A DNA stretch of 64,000 bases. Origin: Echinometra lucunter. Lineage: Eukaryota; Echinodermata; Echinoidea; Camarodonta; Echinometridae. The notes under the pieces were generated by a model. The model ran no database searches, was not told the origin of the DNA, and was given only the letters and a program-made list of their open reading frames with translations. The stretch covers positions 26,356,652 to 26,420,651 of the forward strand of contig CM057165.1 of the NCBI GenBank assembly GCA_029962745.1, in the 5' to 3' direction. Of this stretch, positions 12,815-25,443 are shown one piece after another (position 1 is the first letter of the stretch; each line of letters begins with the position of its first letter). The position numbers and the translations under genes are program-made.

Positions 12815-15800
12815 GGGGGAGTTATCTTCATGTGATGAAGTTTTCTACACACTGAGAGTAAAAACATGTGTCAAAGAGAGAGAAAGAGCATTAGTGTATG
12901 TATGTGTCGTGTCTTAATCGATTATAAACAGAAATAAACACACATTTTTGCAGGGCTTTCCAAGAAGATTAGATATATAGGTGCTGTCATCCCTCATGAA
13001 TGTTCGTGATTTATCTCGTCACGAAAGGTTTGTAGGAATTAAATTGGGGAAAGTGTTTTCTTTACCTATTTTCCATTTGAGAAGCTCGTTTGGAGATAGG
13101 ATTGCTATATATTGAATCGTGGATAATGGGGATGCAGCACTCAATTCATATCGGTGGGTTTCGATTTTAGAATGATTACAGTAATACAGATGTTCCAAAT
13201 ATGTCTGATATGTCAGTATTATTATGTCGCATAGCGTTCGGTTTCTTTCGCTCTCGAAACACTGCCTCCACTTTATATCACAACGCACTTAATATATACG
13301 TTCGCCCAGTTCAAAATGGGAATAGGGTTTGATTGAAAGGTTTAATGCTCGGAGAGTAACGACGCACTCGGTGCATAGCCTCTCCTCCTCGTTCCTCGTC
13401 TACATGAATAAAGTGGTGAGAAGCCCCCGAGTAATTGTTAGGCTGTCCGACAAGAAAATGATGAAGAGAGAGAAGTATAATGCCTTACTTTCCCTCCTTG
13501 CCGATAATTGCCTATCAAGCATCGACTGGAGAAAAAAGCGACTCTGATTATTGCCTCTTCGAACATCTCAAGTAAAAAGGGAGAAAAGGGAGTAGGATAG
13601 CACATGAAAGACGGTAAAGCTTGCAATCCGTGGAGTTAAGATACCTTTTCCCCCACGGCATGAATATCGTTTGCCCAAACAAAATTTGTCGTCCAATATA
13701 TATTCAATACTGAATTGCACACTTGTGCAGCGACAGACAAGAGAAGAATCCCCTTTCGGATAATTGCATTTGCATGGCAAGATCAGAACGCGTGTGGCGC
13801 TTCAGCTAGAATTGTAGAAGAAGAAATTACTTTCTCTTTTTGGTATTGAGCTGAGGATAAAGATACAGAAATGAGAGGAATTCTGGATAATTAAAAGCAA
13901 AGTGATTATAGATGAAACTTGGCCTATCATGCCAGTTCTGTGGCATGAAAATAAAAATACATTTAACACAGAGTGCAGTATAATTCCAGGATTTTTCATG
14001 ATTTCAAAAATAAATTTGATTTGAAAATTACGAATCATCTTGCTAAACGCGACAAAAAAACCGTTAACCGAAAACGATCTTTTGTTTTCGTCACCTTCTG
14101 TAGCCGATTTTATGTATCGATGTGATTTACGAAGGGGCGATATTGCGTAATAGGCATGGGCGAGATTACCTAAGGGCGAGATTTTGTTTATAGGTGCTGG
14201 GTTCGGTTCCGAGGGTCACTGTTGTTAGGGAGCGTTGCGCATTATTAATTTGCTGTGAAAGTAAGTTCTCTGTTTAATGATTTCTTGGTGAATCATCTCT
14301 TCAGTCTCTTCCAGCCTCTTCCAGTCTTTTAAATGATGCTTAGGAATGAATCCAACGCAAAAATCGAGCAAGCATCTCACAATACGTGTAACTTACATTG
14401 TGGTTTGAAAATAAAGAAAATAATTGACTGCAACCGACTTAGTAGATACATTCTGTCACACCGTCATTGTTAGACTTGCAATTTCCTTGATTTTATTCCA
14501 CTTTCAAACGATTTGTATTAAATGCCTTTGAAAAATCGAGGGAGAAGGAATGGAAAGAATGCAGAAATTACAATAAAAATTGTGGAAGAGAAACAAAGTG
14601 TTAATCAGGTGTAGAAAAGAAAGAGTAAAAGGGGGAAAAGACTGAGTGATTGACAGAGTAAAGGGAAAGAATTGGAATGGAAGAAATAGACATAGAATCT
14701 CAGTTTTGGCTTGAAGCTAGCATGTGAGATGAACCCAAAGACACAAGTCAAACCAATTAGAGCGATGGTAGACTTGACCTGAAGTGACCTCTCCGATAGC
14801 CATGTCCAAACAAGCTGCGATATGTAGGGCGCGACGGAATTACGAGTGCAATTACTGAATGATGGCGCGGTGTGCTAGTAGCCTTATCCAAGCACCATAT
14901 TGGATTACATCCTTATCATTTTTTGCCATTTTGCCCTAGATCTGAAAACTTGACCTGAATTCTATTTTTAAAATCGTTCTCTTGCGTTATGATCGTCGCG
15001 TTTACTATTCGCCCACACTACCTGGTTTCAAATTAAGCTCTGAATTGAGCTTGCGTAGAAGGACGTAGTGTTTAATTCGATAAAGTCTGAAAGAAGGCTA
15101 GGTTTGGAAAGACAATGATTTGGAAATGGCGATGATCATTAGACGTTCCGTGGTATGTGTGAGATAGGTATGAAGATACCTTGTGAGGTGAAGATGAAGA
15201 CAGATATGTATACATTAGCAAAGACAGATCACAGTTGAGACGACAAGTTTTTCCCCCCATTTGAACGAAAATGATGGGGTGGGCAAAGAAATTTGAAAGG
15301 TTTAAAGATCACTGGAGCTCACCCCTTATGAACATGATGAATACATCACCAGTTATTTTGTTTCTTATGCTTGGAAGACGGATTCTCCTATTTTTGTTGA
15401 AGCACATATAGATGTTTAAGTAGGGAACATTAACTACTTTAGATTTGGGACCTTTCACATCACAGACCGAGTATATATAATATATTATTTGGAATAATAA
15501 TGGTAGCAGATTTGGGATGCGAGTGTCCGCACAGAATGAAGGGAATAATTATACTCATTTATTGCCCTTTAGAAATCATTTAATACTTAAAAAGGAGACA
15601 CTTTTTAAAATATCTTGCTTGTTTAGATACTTGATGTAAGAGGTTTGCAGTAATATGCCCTGTGATAAATCCAACCTTGAATAATCGGGAACCCTCATTC
15701 CTTTGAAACCTACCTGAAGGCACCTATATCCCTGTCGTCAAGTCATGTCATATCGATATCATGTCAGGGATAACATTCCTATTCATTACAATGATTCCCA

Positions 15801-17760
15801 CTTTGTCATCAATTAAATTGAATTCTAGATTAGCAGAGTCTCTCATTTCGGTCCCATAGTATTCAAATCCATGTTTGCAATTTTGCGTTCCATTTATCAA
15901 TCATGGATGAATGAGAGACGAAATAGAGAGCTACAGGGAGAGCGGATAACTACGTTCTAGAAAAGTCTTGCCCTTTCATATTATCGGAAACTGCAACGGG
16001 GAAATAACAAATTTCGCTTGCTTTAATTGGATAAGGGAAACAGGCGCTGTCAAATTTCAGGAGGAAAACAGTTCAATTCGATTCCGAGATCTTTTAAGGC
16101 GAAATTCGTCCCTTTTTCCTTTCTCTTCTCTTTCTTTTCCGCCAGATACACCACCATATATCCCCAGTCACTCATTAGGCCCAGAGCTATGGATATACAT
16201 TCTAAATGCCGCACCTTTCTTTTCCTTCCCGAAATGCGTTTCGCAGCCCGATTCATCCATAATGTTCAATTTTGACTTGGGTTGTATTTATTTCCCCCCG
16301 ACACCTTCAAATTAGCTCGAATGTGAGGGGATACCGAGCTGTGCCGATAGCGCCCATTAATCTACGACAGCACCAAATCCTGACAAATTAAAAGAGAGAT
16401 GGCGGGGGGGGGGGGTGTTGACGAGTGTTAGATGAGAACAAACAGGAAGCTGATCAGTTCAAAAATGGGAAAAAGAAAGAAATGGCAAAAAGGCAAATTT
16501 GACATTTCTGATTGATTAGTAGGCAATGATTTAAGTTCAATAATTGGAAGCGCTGGAATGATAATGAGTAGGGTGAGAGATGTGTAGTATGATGCATCTG
16601 TCTCGTTTTTATATTATACCGTATGTATTCAGGATGACTCTAGTAATGACACCAAAAAATAAAAAAAATCTTACATCTGCTGTGTCCCCTCCTCTCTTTA
16701 AAATTTCGAGTTCAGTTACTACGTTGATCACTTTTTGAATACTTGGCATCATTTTAATTCGATGAGCAAGCCAAGAGGACGCACTGTGGTGAACGCTGCA
16801 TGAGCTGGAGGGGGATTGTAATCAAAATGAAGTGCGGGGGGGGGGGGGGGCTACACTTTAAAAGCTCGTACTTGGTGAACATTTATGTTGGTGGAAATTT
16901 GTCAAATTTTGGCATGCTGAACGTGCACACGTAGGGTGACGAAACGTCTTTTTTTTCAAGCAACACTTTAACTTCAGCTTTATTATGTGTGAAGAAGCAT
17001 TCCATTGACCTCTTTCATTGCTGTAAGTGTTTTACGAAACAGTTGTAGACATCTTTACTCTGAGTACAACACCTCAATTGTGAAAGCATGCATGTATACA
17101 TGCTCACGACTGTGAGAGGTCAAACTCACATCGAAAGGTAGAAATATAATTTTCGTCACTCCTTGCCCCTTCATCTCTAACCACAACTTCCTTACCTTCA
17201 CCGCAGGATCTAGGCCTAATGTTGGTCCAGATCTTAATACAGGTCAATCGGACGACTTTTCCATTTTGTACACTGGCAAGAAAATCTTTTGAGTCCTTTT
17301 CCTTCACCTTCACCCCAACCCACCCCATCCGCAAGATATGAATATCAAAATAAATTCCATTCATCATTAAAAAGGAAATAAGAAGTATAAATCTAACCGC
17401 ACTTGAAATTTCATAAGTAGGAAAAGTGTGAAATTACCATAGTGCATGGAAGTCGTTCGTGTCTCGTCTTTTTGTTATGTTATTGACAATTCAATGCATT
17501 GATTAGGCTGCCTCGGAGATAATTGAAAGTAATTGATTTTCACTTAATGTCTCTTTGTTCAGTTGAGTATTAAAGGCTACATTTATTAACAAATTATTAG
17601 TCTTGTATTCAAGTAAGCAGTTTATCCTGGTTTTCGCAAAACAGCATTTAACGCAATGCCCTTTTTAGGACTTCAACTTAAATTTGTTTTAGTTTTTTTT
17701 TTCGTATTTATTAAAAACACATCAACCAATCTTCAAGTGGTTGCCTTGTCGTCTTCATTT

Positions 17761-17942
17761 CCTCCTCTCTTCCCCTCTTCCTCCTCGTTCTCCTTCTCCT
17801 CCTCCTCCTCCTTCTCCTTCTCCTCCTCCTCCTCCTCCTCCTCCTTCTCCTCCTCCTCCTCCTCCTCCTCCTCCTCCTCCTCCTCCTCCTCCTCCTCCTC
17901 CTCCTCCTCCTCCTCCACCTCCTCCTCCTTCTCCTCCTCCTC
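17761..17942 (+). repeat. (CTC)n trinucleotide array
   Basis: A long pure-to-interrupted CTC array inside the last LMO4 intron. It reads as poly-Ser or poly-Pro forward and poly-Glu or poly-Arg in reverse; none is a gene. Confidence 0.95.
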
Positions 17943-18899
17943 ACCATCACTTTTGTCTGGTTCAGTCTCCACCTACTTCCTTTCCCAATACTGCAAGTCT
18001 GTATTTATTCACTCGATATCGCGAAGGTTCAAATAGTGGCAATTAGTGACTGCTAAGTGATTAGGTTCGCTACCTATAGAATATCCCTTTCCTTTGCATT
18101 TCCTCCCCACGGACTCAACCCCGACCATGACCTTGCTTCATTGTACCTCAGAAAGCACCCCCCCCCCCCCTCCATCTAATCTCTGAAAAGTATGGGTTAT
18201 TATAAAGGAGGCACACGACTGCCAAGGTACTCTCTCTCTCTCTCTCTCCCCCTACTTTTTTTCCTTTTATGTTCAGAAAATAGGAGGGTTACACAATAAT
18301 TGTGAAGGTGAATGCGGGGGGGGGGGGGATGAAGTGATATAGGCATCAGACGATTATGAACTCTTTTTGATAGGAGGGGTTAACGTGAGCGAAGTGTAGG
18401 TATCGGGTCCATGCATATGCGTCACTCCGTTTGTTCACAAGAAAGTGGGGGCTCTTGAACTTGAGGGATTCCCCACTTAACAAGCCCCCTAATAAAAGAA
18501 GGAAGAAAAATGATCATGACGAAGTATGGTTTACAGGTGGAGAAGGAAAGAAATTGTCTTAATGAAACACGTGCTTCCTGTGGCCTTGTCGAAATGAATT
18601 CTTAATTTTTCAATCAGTTCCAACCGTGCTTCTTTTGTCATTTGAAAGCAATTGGGGAGTTAGTCACTTGCTAAACAGTTTCGAAGGGTTTTTTCCAGGG
18701 TAAAGACGTCGTAAAATATTGAAATTGGGTTCTTGCTTGCTTAGACACATGGTTAGCTAGAAGCAATGGTTCACGCGTGAAAGACCGGTGGACTCTGGGC
18801 ATTGGATTAAGACACCTAGCTGCTGAACAAACAGAGTTGGCAGAAAGGCCAAGGGTATATACAAAATCCTCAGTGCCTTTGATCATTTAATAACAAGAA

Positions 18900-21540
18900 G
18901 CTTTATCGGAGAAAAGAAAATAACAGAAGAGGGAAGCGAACGGTTTGTTTAATAAGGGCATCGTTTGCTGTGGGGAATTTGAGTAATGATAATGTAATTA
19001 TCTGCTTATCAATTATGCCTGGTGATGGGTCCATATCGATTGGTCTATTTTGACAGACTAGGTCCGCAAGGCCGCCAAAGTAGCGAGAAGTAATTCATGC
19101 TTCATCACAGCTGATGCAAGATGGGGCAGGTTAGAGAAAGCAAAAAACGACTCAATTTCCTTCGACAACGCTCTTCCCTGAATCGAGGCTATTCAAGTGG
19201 TATGACACAGTTTTCGAGCTATTATGCCTAGCTTCTTGAGTGAGGAAGACTTTATTGAACGGTCTCAGTTACCTCTTTTCATCTTATAGCCTCTCATTCG
19301 ATAACTTCCAGGGCCTTAAAATGAAGTTTTCGTCTAGAAGCTGTTTTCATTGCAGTTTGTGAGAGCATACGAAAGGCGCTTTGCTTTTAATTCATCCTCA
19401 ATGGGTTCCCAGCGCGATAGAAGCAAACGCGCGCGCGTCGCGCCTGCGAGCCAAGAGACTTTATATCGAAAACGGTCGTAATTAGTTTTAGGGGCGCATG
19501 CAAGGGTTTCCCGATATTCAATCTATTGTTCGCGCTTCAGCCGAGTGTTCATAATTGCTTTTCGATTGCTATTATTAGTATTAATTACACGATAACGACG
19601 GCAAGAAAGGGGTACCGTTTGCTTAAGTGGATACTAGCGGTTACAATTCAAATGGATCTTGTGCACAATGACTCAGAACCCAAAAGGGAGAGAAATGAGA
19701 GGCCCTCGCGTAACGAGAAAGAAAACCCCAAGTTTCCTGCGTATTGCTTGATTGATTTTGCTTATTAATTTCCCGTTCCTTAAATGGCACCTTTATGGGC
19801 GCATACAAAAGGGTGGCGACGTCGCCTCACGTTAACTAAAGACACCTTCCGATGTTAAGCGAGAGACTTTTTTTCGACTTTGGAATGAAAAGACACGTCG
19901 TTAACGCAGCCGATATAAGAATGATTTTGCCGCGCATTAATATTTTCGCCCCCGTGCCCATGTTTGCTATACCAATATTTGCAGGCGTATCTCTGTACGT
20001 GTGCACGTTCATGATCTCTACTGCACTCAAACACTACACTGAATGAGCTTTAATTTCCGAGCAAACATGAGATTGCCTCTAGATTAGTTCTTAACTCGCA
20101 TAAATATCACTACCCTTTAAATGAAGCCATTTCAAATCTATCATTCTCTGTTGCTCTTGGAACCATTAACTTACGTCGATCACCATTTTTACCTGACGAT
20201 GAAAAATGTGCAATCTATTTAATTACTGAATCGTTTTTACCTCGATATAGGAGAAACTATTAAAGTATTAAACTTATTTAGCTTTGAGCAGTCATTGTAA
20301 CGATGTAATTGAGGGCCTTTCGTACAGACCGATGTCATTAATTCATCTCAAATGCAGGCTACTTAAAACTCATTTGCATAAGCGAAATTCCTATGGGTTC
20401 TCTTTCTATTATTTTCCCTTATACCAAGGTTAAATAGTCGACATTATTTTCTAAAGTGAATTTAGCAAATGTAATTTTCGTCCGACCAGCTAGCAGCGAG
20501 AAATGACCTTTAAGGTACCCCATTAAGAAAGTAAAGGCTGAATAAATTGGACCTATTGTCGCCTTTGTTTGTGGGTATTGTGTGATGTTTATCGAAGGAA
20601 ATTTAGGGTAATTTCTCTATTCAACAAGCTTGATGGAGGGACAATTTTCTCTTAATTTGAACAGAATTGCCTTGCTATATTGAGTGCTCCTCAAAATGAG
20701 CATTTTGATCGGTAGAGAATTGATGTTCTTATTTTGACTTTTTCTTATTCTTTCTCGAAATGTCCTTACTCAGCCATCATTTAAGTATTGCATGCATTGA
20801 ATTCCTCAATACATCAATACAAAATACATCATCGTTCAATGCATAGCTTTATAGATCCTTCATGATACTTCTGATACTTAATAATAGTTGTTTTGATTCA
20901 TCAAAATTATCCAATGATCTACTTAACCTTTCTTTAATCATGCCATCTATATCCGCTGCATATTAAGATCTCCTTTTATGATATTTCACATTTTCTCCTT
21001 TTTGTCATCTTTTTTTCCAATGTCCGTTAATCCTGTCAATCAATGATATATTATTTCTATAGCTATAATTCCCTTATTTTCTGTTCTTTTTGTTACTAGG
21101 CATATCCCATTTGAAGATCATTCTATAATTGCTTGAAATGACTGCCTGCTCTATTCATATATCTTTTCTACCTTGATTTTCTCGTATAATCTACTTTTGC
21201 ATTACGGACATTTTATTCTTTAAATTATGGCTGTCACGCAGCGCAGAAAAACGTCCCTTTCAGAATGAGTAATAACATGAATAGACCCTCGCTATAGTGG
21301 ATTTAACAATAAATACTAATAAAGATTGTCAGCTGAATTGACAGAATGCCTATTTAATGAGAAAGATTCAATAAGCATTCAAAACGCCACGACATATATC
21401 ATATTTCAGGGTTATTGCGGCTGTCGAGTGCAATTACATGACAACGGGTGACTGAGCACGGATAATTATAGCCGTCAATTTAGGGCAAAATCATGCTCCA
21501 TGTTTTTAATTAATTTTCGAATGAAATGAATTTTGCAAGT
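18900..21540. other. Repeat-poor intronic block, candidate regulatory DNA
   Basis: Within the last LMO4 intron this 2.6 kb has no microsatellites, homopolymer-G runs or recognisable mobile elements, unlike its surroundings. It contains many TAAT-type homeodomain cores, a CpG-rich patch at 19420-19450 and an octamer-like ATTTGCAT at 20372-20379. That is compatible with an enhancer region for a developmental gene, but conservation cannot be judged from one sequence. Confidence 0.3.
20372..20379 (+). promoter_or_regulatory. Octamer-like POU site
   Basis: ATTTGCAT matches the POU-factor octamer core and lies in the repeat-poor part of the LMO4 intron. Motif-only evidence. Confidence 0.3.
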
Positions 21541-21605
21541 ACAGTAGGCATTTAGTTTAAAAAAATTATAAACCCTCTTTTATTGTGTTTTCTCTTTTGC
21601 TGCAG

Positions 21606-21614
21606 GTTTGCTAA
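21606..21614 (+). CDS. LMO4: LMO4 terminal coding exon, Val-Cys-stop
   Basis: Directly after the acceptor TTTTGCTGCAG, the phase required by the LIM2 exon (phase 0) reads GTT TGC TAA, that is Val-Cys-stop. From knowledge of the family, vertebrate LMO4 ends in Lys-Val-Cys; here the LIM2 exon ends in Arg, so the joined C-terminus would be Arg-Val-Cys. The match in phase, residues and splice signal supports a terminal exon whose coding part is nine bases. The segment is far too short for ORF finding, and the call rests on splice logic plus family knowledge. A different 3' exon cannot be excluded without transcript data. Confidence 0.78.
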   Translation, partial: VC

Positions 21615-21716
21615 TTAAGACTTCGTGAACGAGCTTCATCTCTCTCTTTGAAGGATCCTGATACGATGACGATCCTTAGATTGGCAACGTTGACAGGCAT
21701 CAAGTTATAAACGGAC

Positions 21717-21724
21717 TGTACATA
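21717..21724 (+). promoter_or_regulatory. Pumilio-type motif in the LMO4 3' UTR
   Basis: TGTACATA is a perfect match to the Pumilio/PUF recognition element TGTANATA, on the transcribed strand, about 100 bases after the stop codon. A perfect 8-mer can occur by chance, so function is only suggested. Confidence 0.35.
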
Positions 21725-22576
21725 TTCACACCATAGGACTTATGTATTCGAAAAACGAATGGAGATGAAATCATATCTTGAACACGTGACCTTTGACACG
21801 GATGTCGTTGCTATGGACGCTATGAGATGGCGCACTACGTACCCCACCGACGAAAATCAGAATTCGTCCAGGAATCGGCAGAATCGAAAAACACTATTAC
21901 AGAAGTAAAATCGTCGGGATATTAAATCGTTTGTGATCAATGGAATGTGATGAACATGTGGACATTGTGAACTAAAGGATTCACAAATTGCTAGCATTTA
22001 TGGACAGTCGTTTTATATATAGTGGTATATATGTTTTCGCACTGTTTTGCACTGATTATTATAAACTCATGATTTTTGTTTTCAGAGAAATTTTAAGGTC
22101 ATAGTTTGAGTCTGAAAAATAGGCAACGCTTGGGACATCTTCTGTGAAAGAAAGTGACAAAAATGTAGCATCGAACTGAAATCCATCTTGTGGCCGTCCT
22201 GTAATATTGCTGATGCTTTGTCATTTTCGTCATAACAAAGAGGCAGCGTTGCTATTACGAACATTGCTTGAGCTGAAGGGGTTGTTTTTTTTTTCTCCTA
22301 ATCCATTTTAATTTGGTCTGCACTGAAATCGTTATGTGCTTTTTTATAAACTAGTCGAATCCATCAAATTTGGATTGATTGCAAAGTGGACATTTTCATC
22401 GTTTTGTGTGTGTGTTTCTACAGCTTGCTATTACAACCCCTGTTTGAGAAAGATTCTCTTCGCTCAACGGCTTTTATTAGAAAACCGCAACGTATATTGT
22501 CATGACTGTAAGGAGGAGAAAATGAAATGGAGCGAGTCGCTGACAACCTTCTGATATTTCTAGCTGGTCATGTAAT

Positions 22577-22582
22577 AATAAA
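22577..22582 (+). terminator. Polyadenylation signal of LMO4
   Basis: A canonical AATAAA followed by a T/G-rich stretch (GTGCTTTGG). It is the first canonical hexamer I see after the stop codon; a weaker ATTAAA occurs near 21921 and could give a shorter transcript. Confidence 0.6.
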
Positions 22583-22609
22583 GTGCTTTGGAAAACATGA
22601 TCATTCTTC

Positions 22610-25440
22610 ATTGGCAGGAGCATTATTGGACGTGTCTCACTCTTCATAAATATCAGCTCTCTTCATTAAACGATGGGATACAGCAGGATGCGTGGTACGA
22701 GGATAACAAGAACCAACGAAATTAATTAATTGTGCTTTCACTGATCATACATGGGACCTGCGTCCTGTATGCCTAATATCCGATATAACCGGATCATTTT
22801 ATTTGAAACACTTCAGGCAATTCACAATCGTATCTAATTAGCCCGTCTAACCTTCGAATACTTGGAAACTAATTATGTCTGAGTAAAGGGAAACTGGGAA
22901 TGGCGAGAGAGGGAGAAAGGTAGAGTAAGGTGGCTGAATTCAAAATGGCGACCCCCAGCACGATCTGTCCACTTTAATGAAATTGCGCGCGTGAAGTTGA
23001 TTGCGAAGTTCGTCTGCTCTAAGCGACGGGCATGTATGCAATCCAAAAATGGACTTGAGTTAATTGATGAGATTGTGTGTAGTCAGCTGCTGGCTCTCAA
23101 ATCTTCCTCCTTGTTGTCTTCCCCTCTTTCTCTCACTCACTCGCTCTCTCTCTCTCCTTCCTCTCTACTTCTGTCTCTCTTCATTTAAACCTCTATCCCG
23201 CTCTGTCCCTTTCCTTTTTGTTGTTGTTGTTGTATTTGCTCTGTGTATATTTGCATTTTCGCTTGTTCTCGTCTTTTTTTCCATGATTTTTTAATTTCTT
23301 ATAGTCTGCACCCCCTTTCTGTCTTTTGTTTTAGTTTCAAGTTATCTGTTTCGAGGTGTTTTTGTTTTTGTAATTGTCCATTCCTGTACATTTCTCGTTT
23401 ATAACCCTTATTCGTTTCATTCCCAAGCTTCTGTTTTTAATTACTGTTCTCTCTTTCGAAACAAGGGTATTTTCTACCACGATTTCTCCCAGTCTCTCTG
23501 TCTATCTCCCTCTCTCTGCTTCTTTCCATATCTATTCACATTATGTCTCCTTCCAAAATTTGATTATACTTTTTTTTTTCCATTCTGGACCAAACCTCAC
23601 CTCTACAAACCCTCAGCCATCTACGCTACGTCTTGGTTAATGCTTACCCCCTCACCACATCGCTCGTTAAAAAGCTGATTGTTACTTAGCAAAAGCCGTC
23701 GGGAGATGTCAGAAATGTAGTCCTTACATGGTGAGATAATTTTTGCGTCTACCTTCAGGAGAGGCGCTTTGTTTATACAGCCCGCGTAAATGGGCCGAAG
23801 AAATCGTCTCTTCTCTCCCTCTCTCTGCTCACACACGCTCCTGCTCAACCTCAAATCACTTAAAAGCCCTACCATGATGCATTACTCCTCGTGAAAGTCC
23901 ATCGGCTTCTGGTGATATAATTATTTTTATACTCATTTCATTCTCGTAGAAAGTTTTGTACCTGGGGTTTTGCAAATTGACATTCTTTTCAAAAGAAATA
24001 TGAACGTTTTTATCACTGTTTTCTTCCTTGAAACGTTATTAAGAGAAAGCACCGTTCATGTAAATGACAGCGGCACATAATTCATATTTCTCTTCTTTTT
24101 AAACAGTCATTTTGTAACACCTACTACCTTACATCAGACAGTTTAAATGACCTCTTAATGCCGAGAGATTTAAGAACTTTTTGTAATGTGGTATATACTG
24201 ATTATAGTGGTCGGTACAGTGGTTAGCATTTTATCTCAAAAATTTTGAATGTACCATTATTACTGCTGCAAAACAAATGATCACAATGTAACACTTTGTG
24301 TAAAGATGTAGTTCGGCTTACTTTCTTTCGGCTTACTTTCTGGAATCATCTTTATCAATAATGTTATGTTAATCATGTTGTTTTTTAATTGTTGTCCCAA
24401 TACTGCCGTACCCCTATAAACGTGTGATCGGGGTGGGAGTATACCCGGACTTCGATTTTTTATCGCAACAAACTTGTTACTGGAAATATCATTTCGACCT
24501 TGTATTTTGTATGCGTTATGGCTGCCACAGTTTGTAGTATTTATTTAAAAGGAGAAACGGAGGTTTTTTTTTAATATTTTCTTCATACTTTAACAAAGCT
24601 TTTCCATTCTGTATGTATATTTGATATCCTGGCAATAGTTTTGTTGTTTCTCTTACTATGATTACCGAAATATTTCATGATATTCGTATTAATGGGAAGG
24701 CGTACTTCACTTCATGCTTTAAATGGATCGCTTACATGCAAGGCTTTGGCAATTCATATATTATATATGATAGTATGTTACATGATTATTGTACAGTAAT
24801 ATGTAACGCATGTTTATGAGACGAGATATTGATCGAGATTTATTACTATCACTATTAGCATGATTATGTTTATCGTCCATGTCGTGCTTTTCTTCTATCT
24901 GTGAATAGTCGGAGAGTATTTGAAAATCTGATGAAATGCAAGAAATTGATATTAAATTGTGCACGTTCTTACTTGAACACTAAACATGGTTGGAATCTCT
25001 TGATTTGATTTGTTTTCAAGTGATTTCGTTTGTTTGTTTGTTTGTGGATTTTTGAGGGAGGCGGATCATGGTATGGTTCTAATTTTTGGTGTTGTTGTCT
25101 TAGACGTTTAGGGAGTTGAAAATAAAAATTGCCATTCGAATTTCTCCACTTTCTCGAAGCGTTTCGTCAACGCACTTTAAGAGAGATGCCAAAACACCCT
25201 CAAGATGACATTTGAAGGAAACAATTCTTTATTTTATTATTTTTTATTGTTATGTATCTAACCAGAAATGCTAATTGATATCCTATGTCTTTAAAAATAA
25301 TTGTCACATAGGTTTTGAAAATGACAAAAAATTAGGAGTGCTAAAATGGTAATATATTCTTGCTTCTACACGGGGTTAAGCTGTTATAGTTTACAATATG
25401 CCCTCTCTTTTTGAGAGAGGATAAGAAATGATTTACGCTT
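22610..25440. other. No gene recognised downstream of LMO4
   Basis: AT-rich unique sequence with a CT tract at about 23097-23190. Open frames here are short and resemble no family I know. Confidence 0.5.
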
Positions 25441-25443
25441 AAA

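Larger units (their letters stand above)
10790..21605 (+). other. LMO4: LMO4 last intron (10.8 kb)
   Basis: The intron has GT-AG ends: GTAAGC directly after the LIM2 exon, and a strong polypyrimidine tract with TTTTGCTGCAG before 21606. It holds a tetranucleotide array (12591-12814), a CTC array (17761-17942), poly-G runs near 16405, 16848 and 18316, and long unique AT-rich DNA. Reading through the donor would add Val-Ser-Ile-Pro-His and then a stop at 10805-10807, so a retained-intron product would still be an intact LIM2 protein with a different tail. No other exon was recognised inside. Confidence 0.75.
21615..22600 (+). other. LMO4: LMO4 3' untranslated region
   Basis: This is the sequence between the Val-Cys-stop codon and the first canonical AATAAA downstream (22577-22582). 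It is unique, free of microsatellites, and carries a Pumilio-type TGTACATA at 21717-21724 and a short duplicated GCACTG near 22040-22055. A 72-codon open frame at 22336-22554 lies inside it and is not treated as a gene. The exact cleavage point is not visible; about 15-30 bases after the signal is expected. Confidence 0.6.

Noticed and set aside
12603..12855. Three overlapping Tyr/Ile/Ser/Leu-rich frames
   Set aside because: A tetranucleotide repeat leaves every frame open; not coding.
14150..14220. GGTTCGGTTCC box B-like sequence
   Set aside because: No partner box A at the right distance and no stem pairing.
17711..18046. Poly-Ser, poly-Pro, poly-Glu and poly-Arg frames
   Set aside because: All derive from one CTC trinucleotide array read in different frames.
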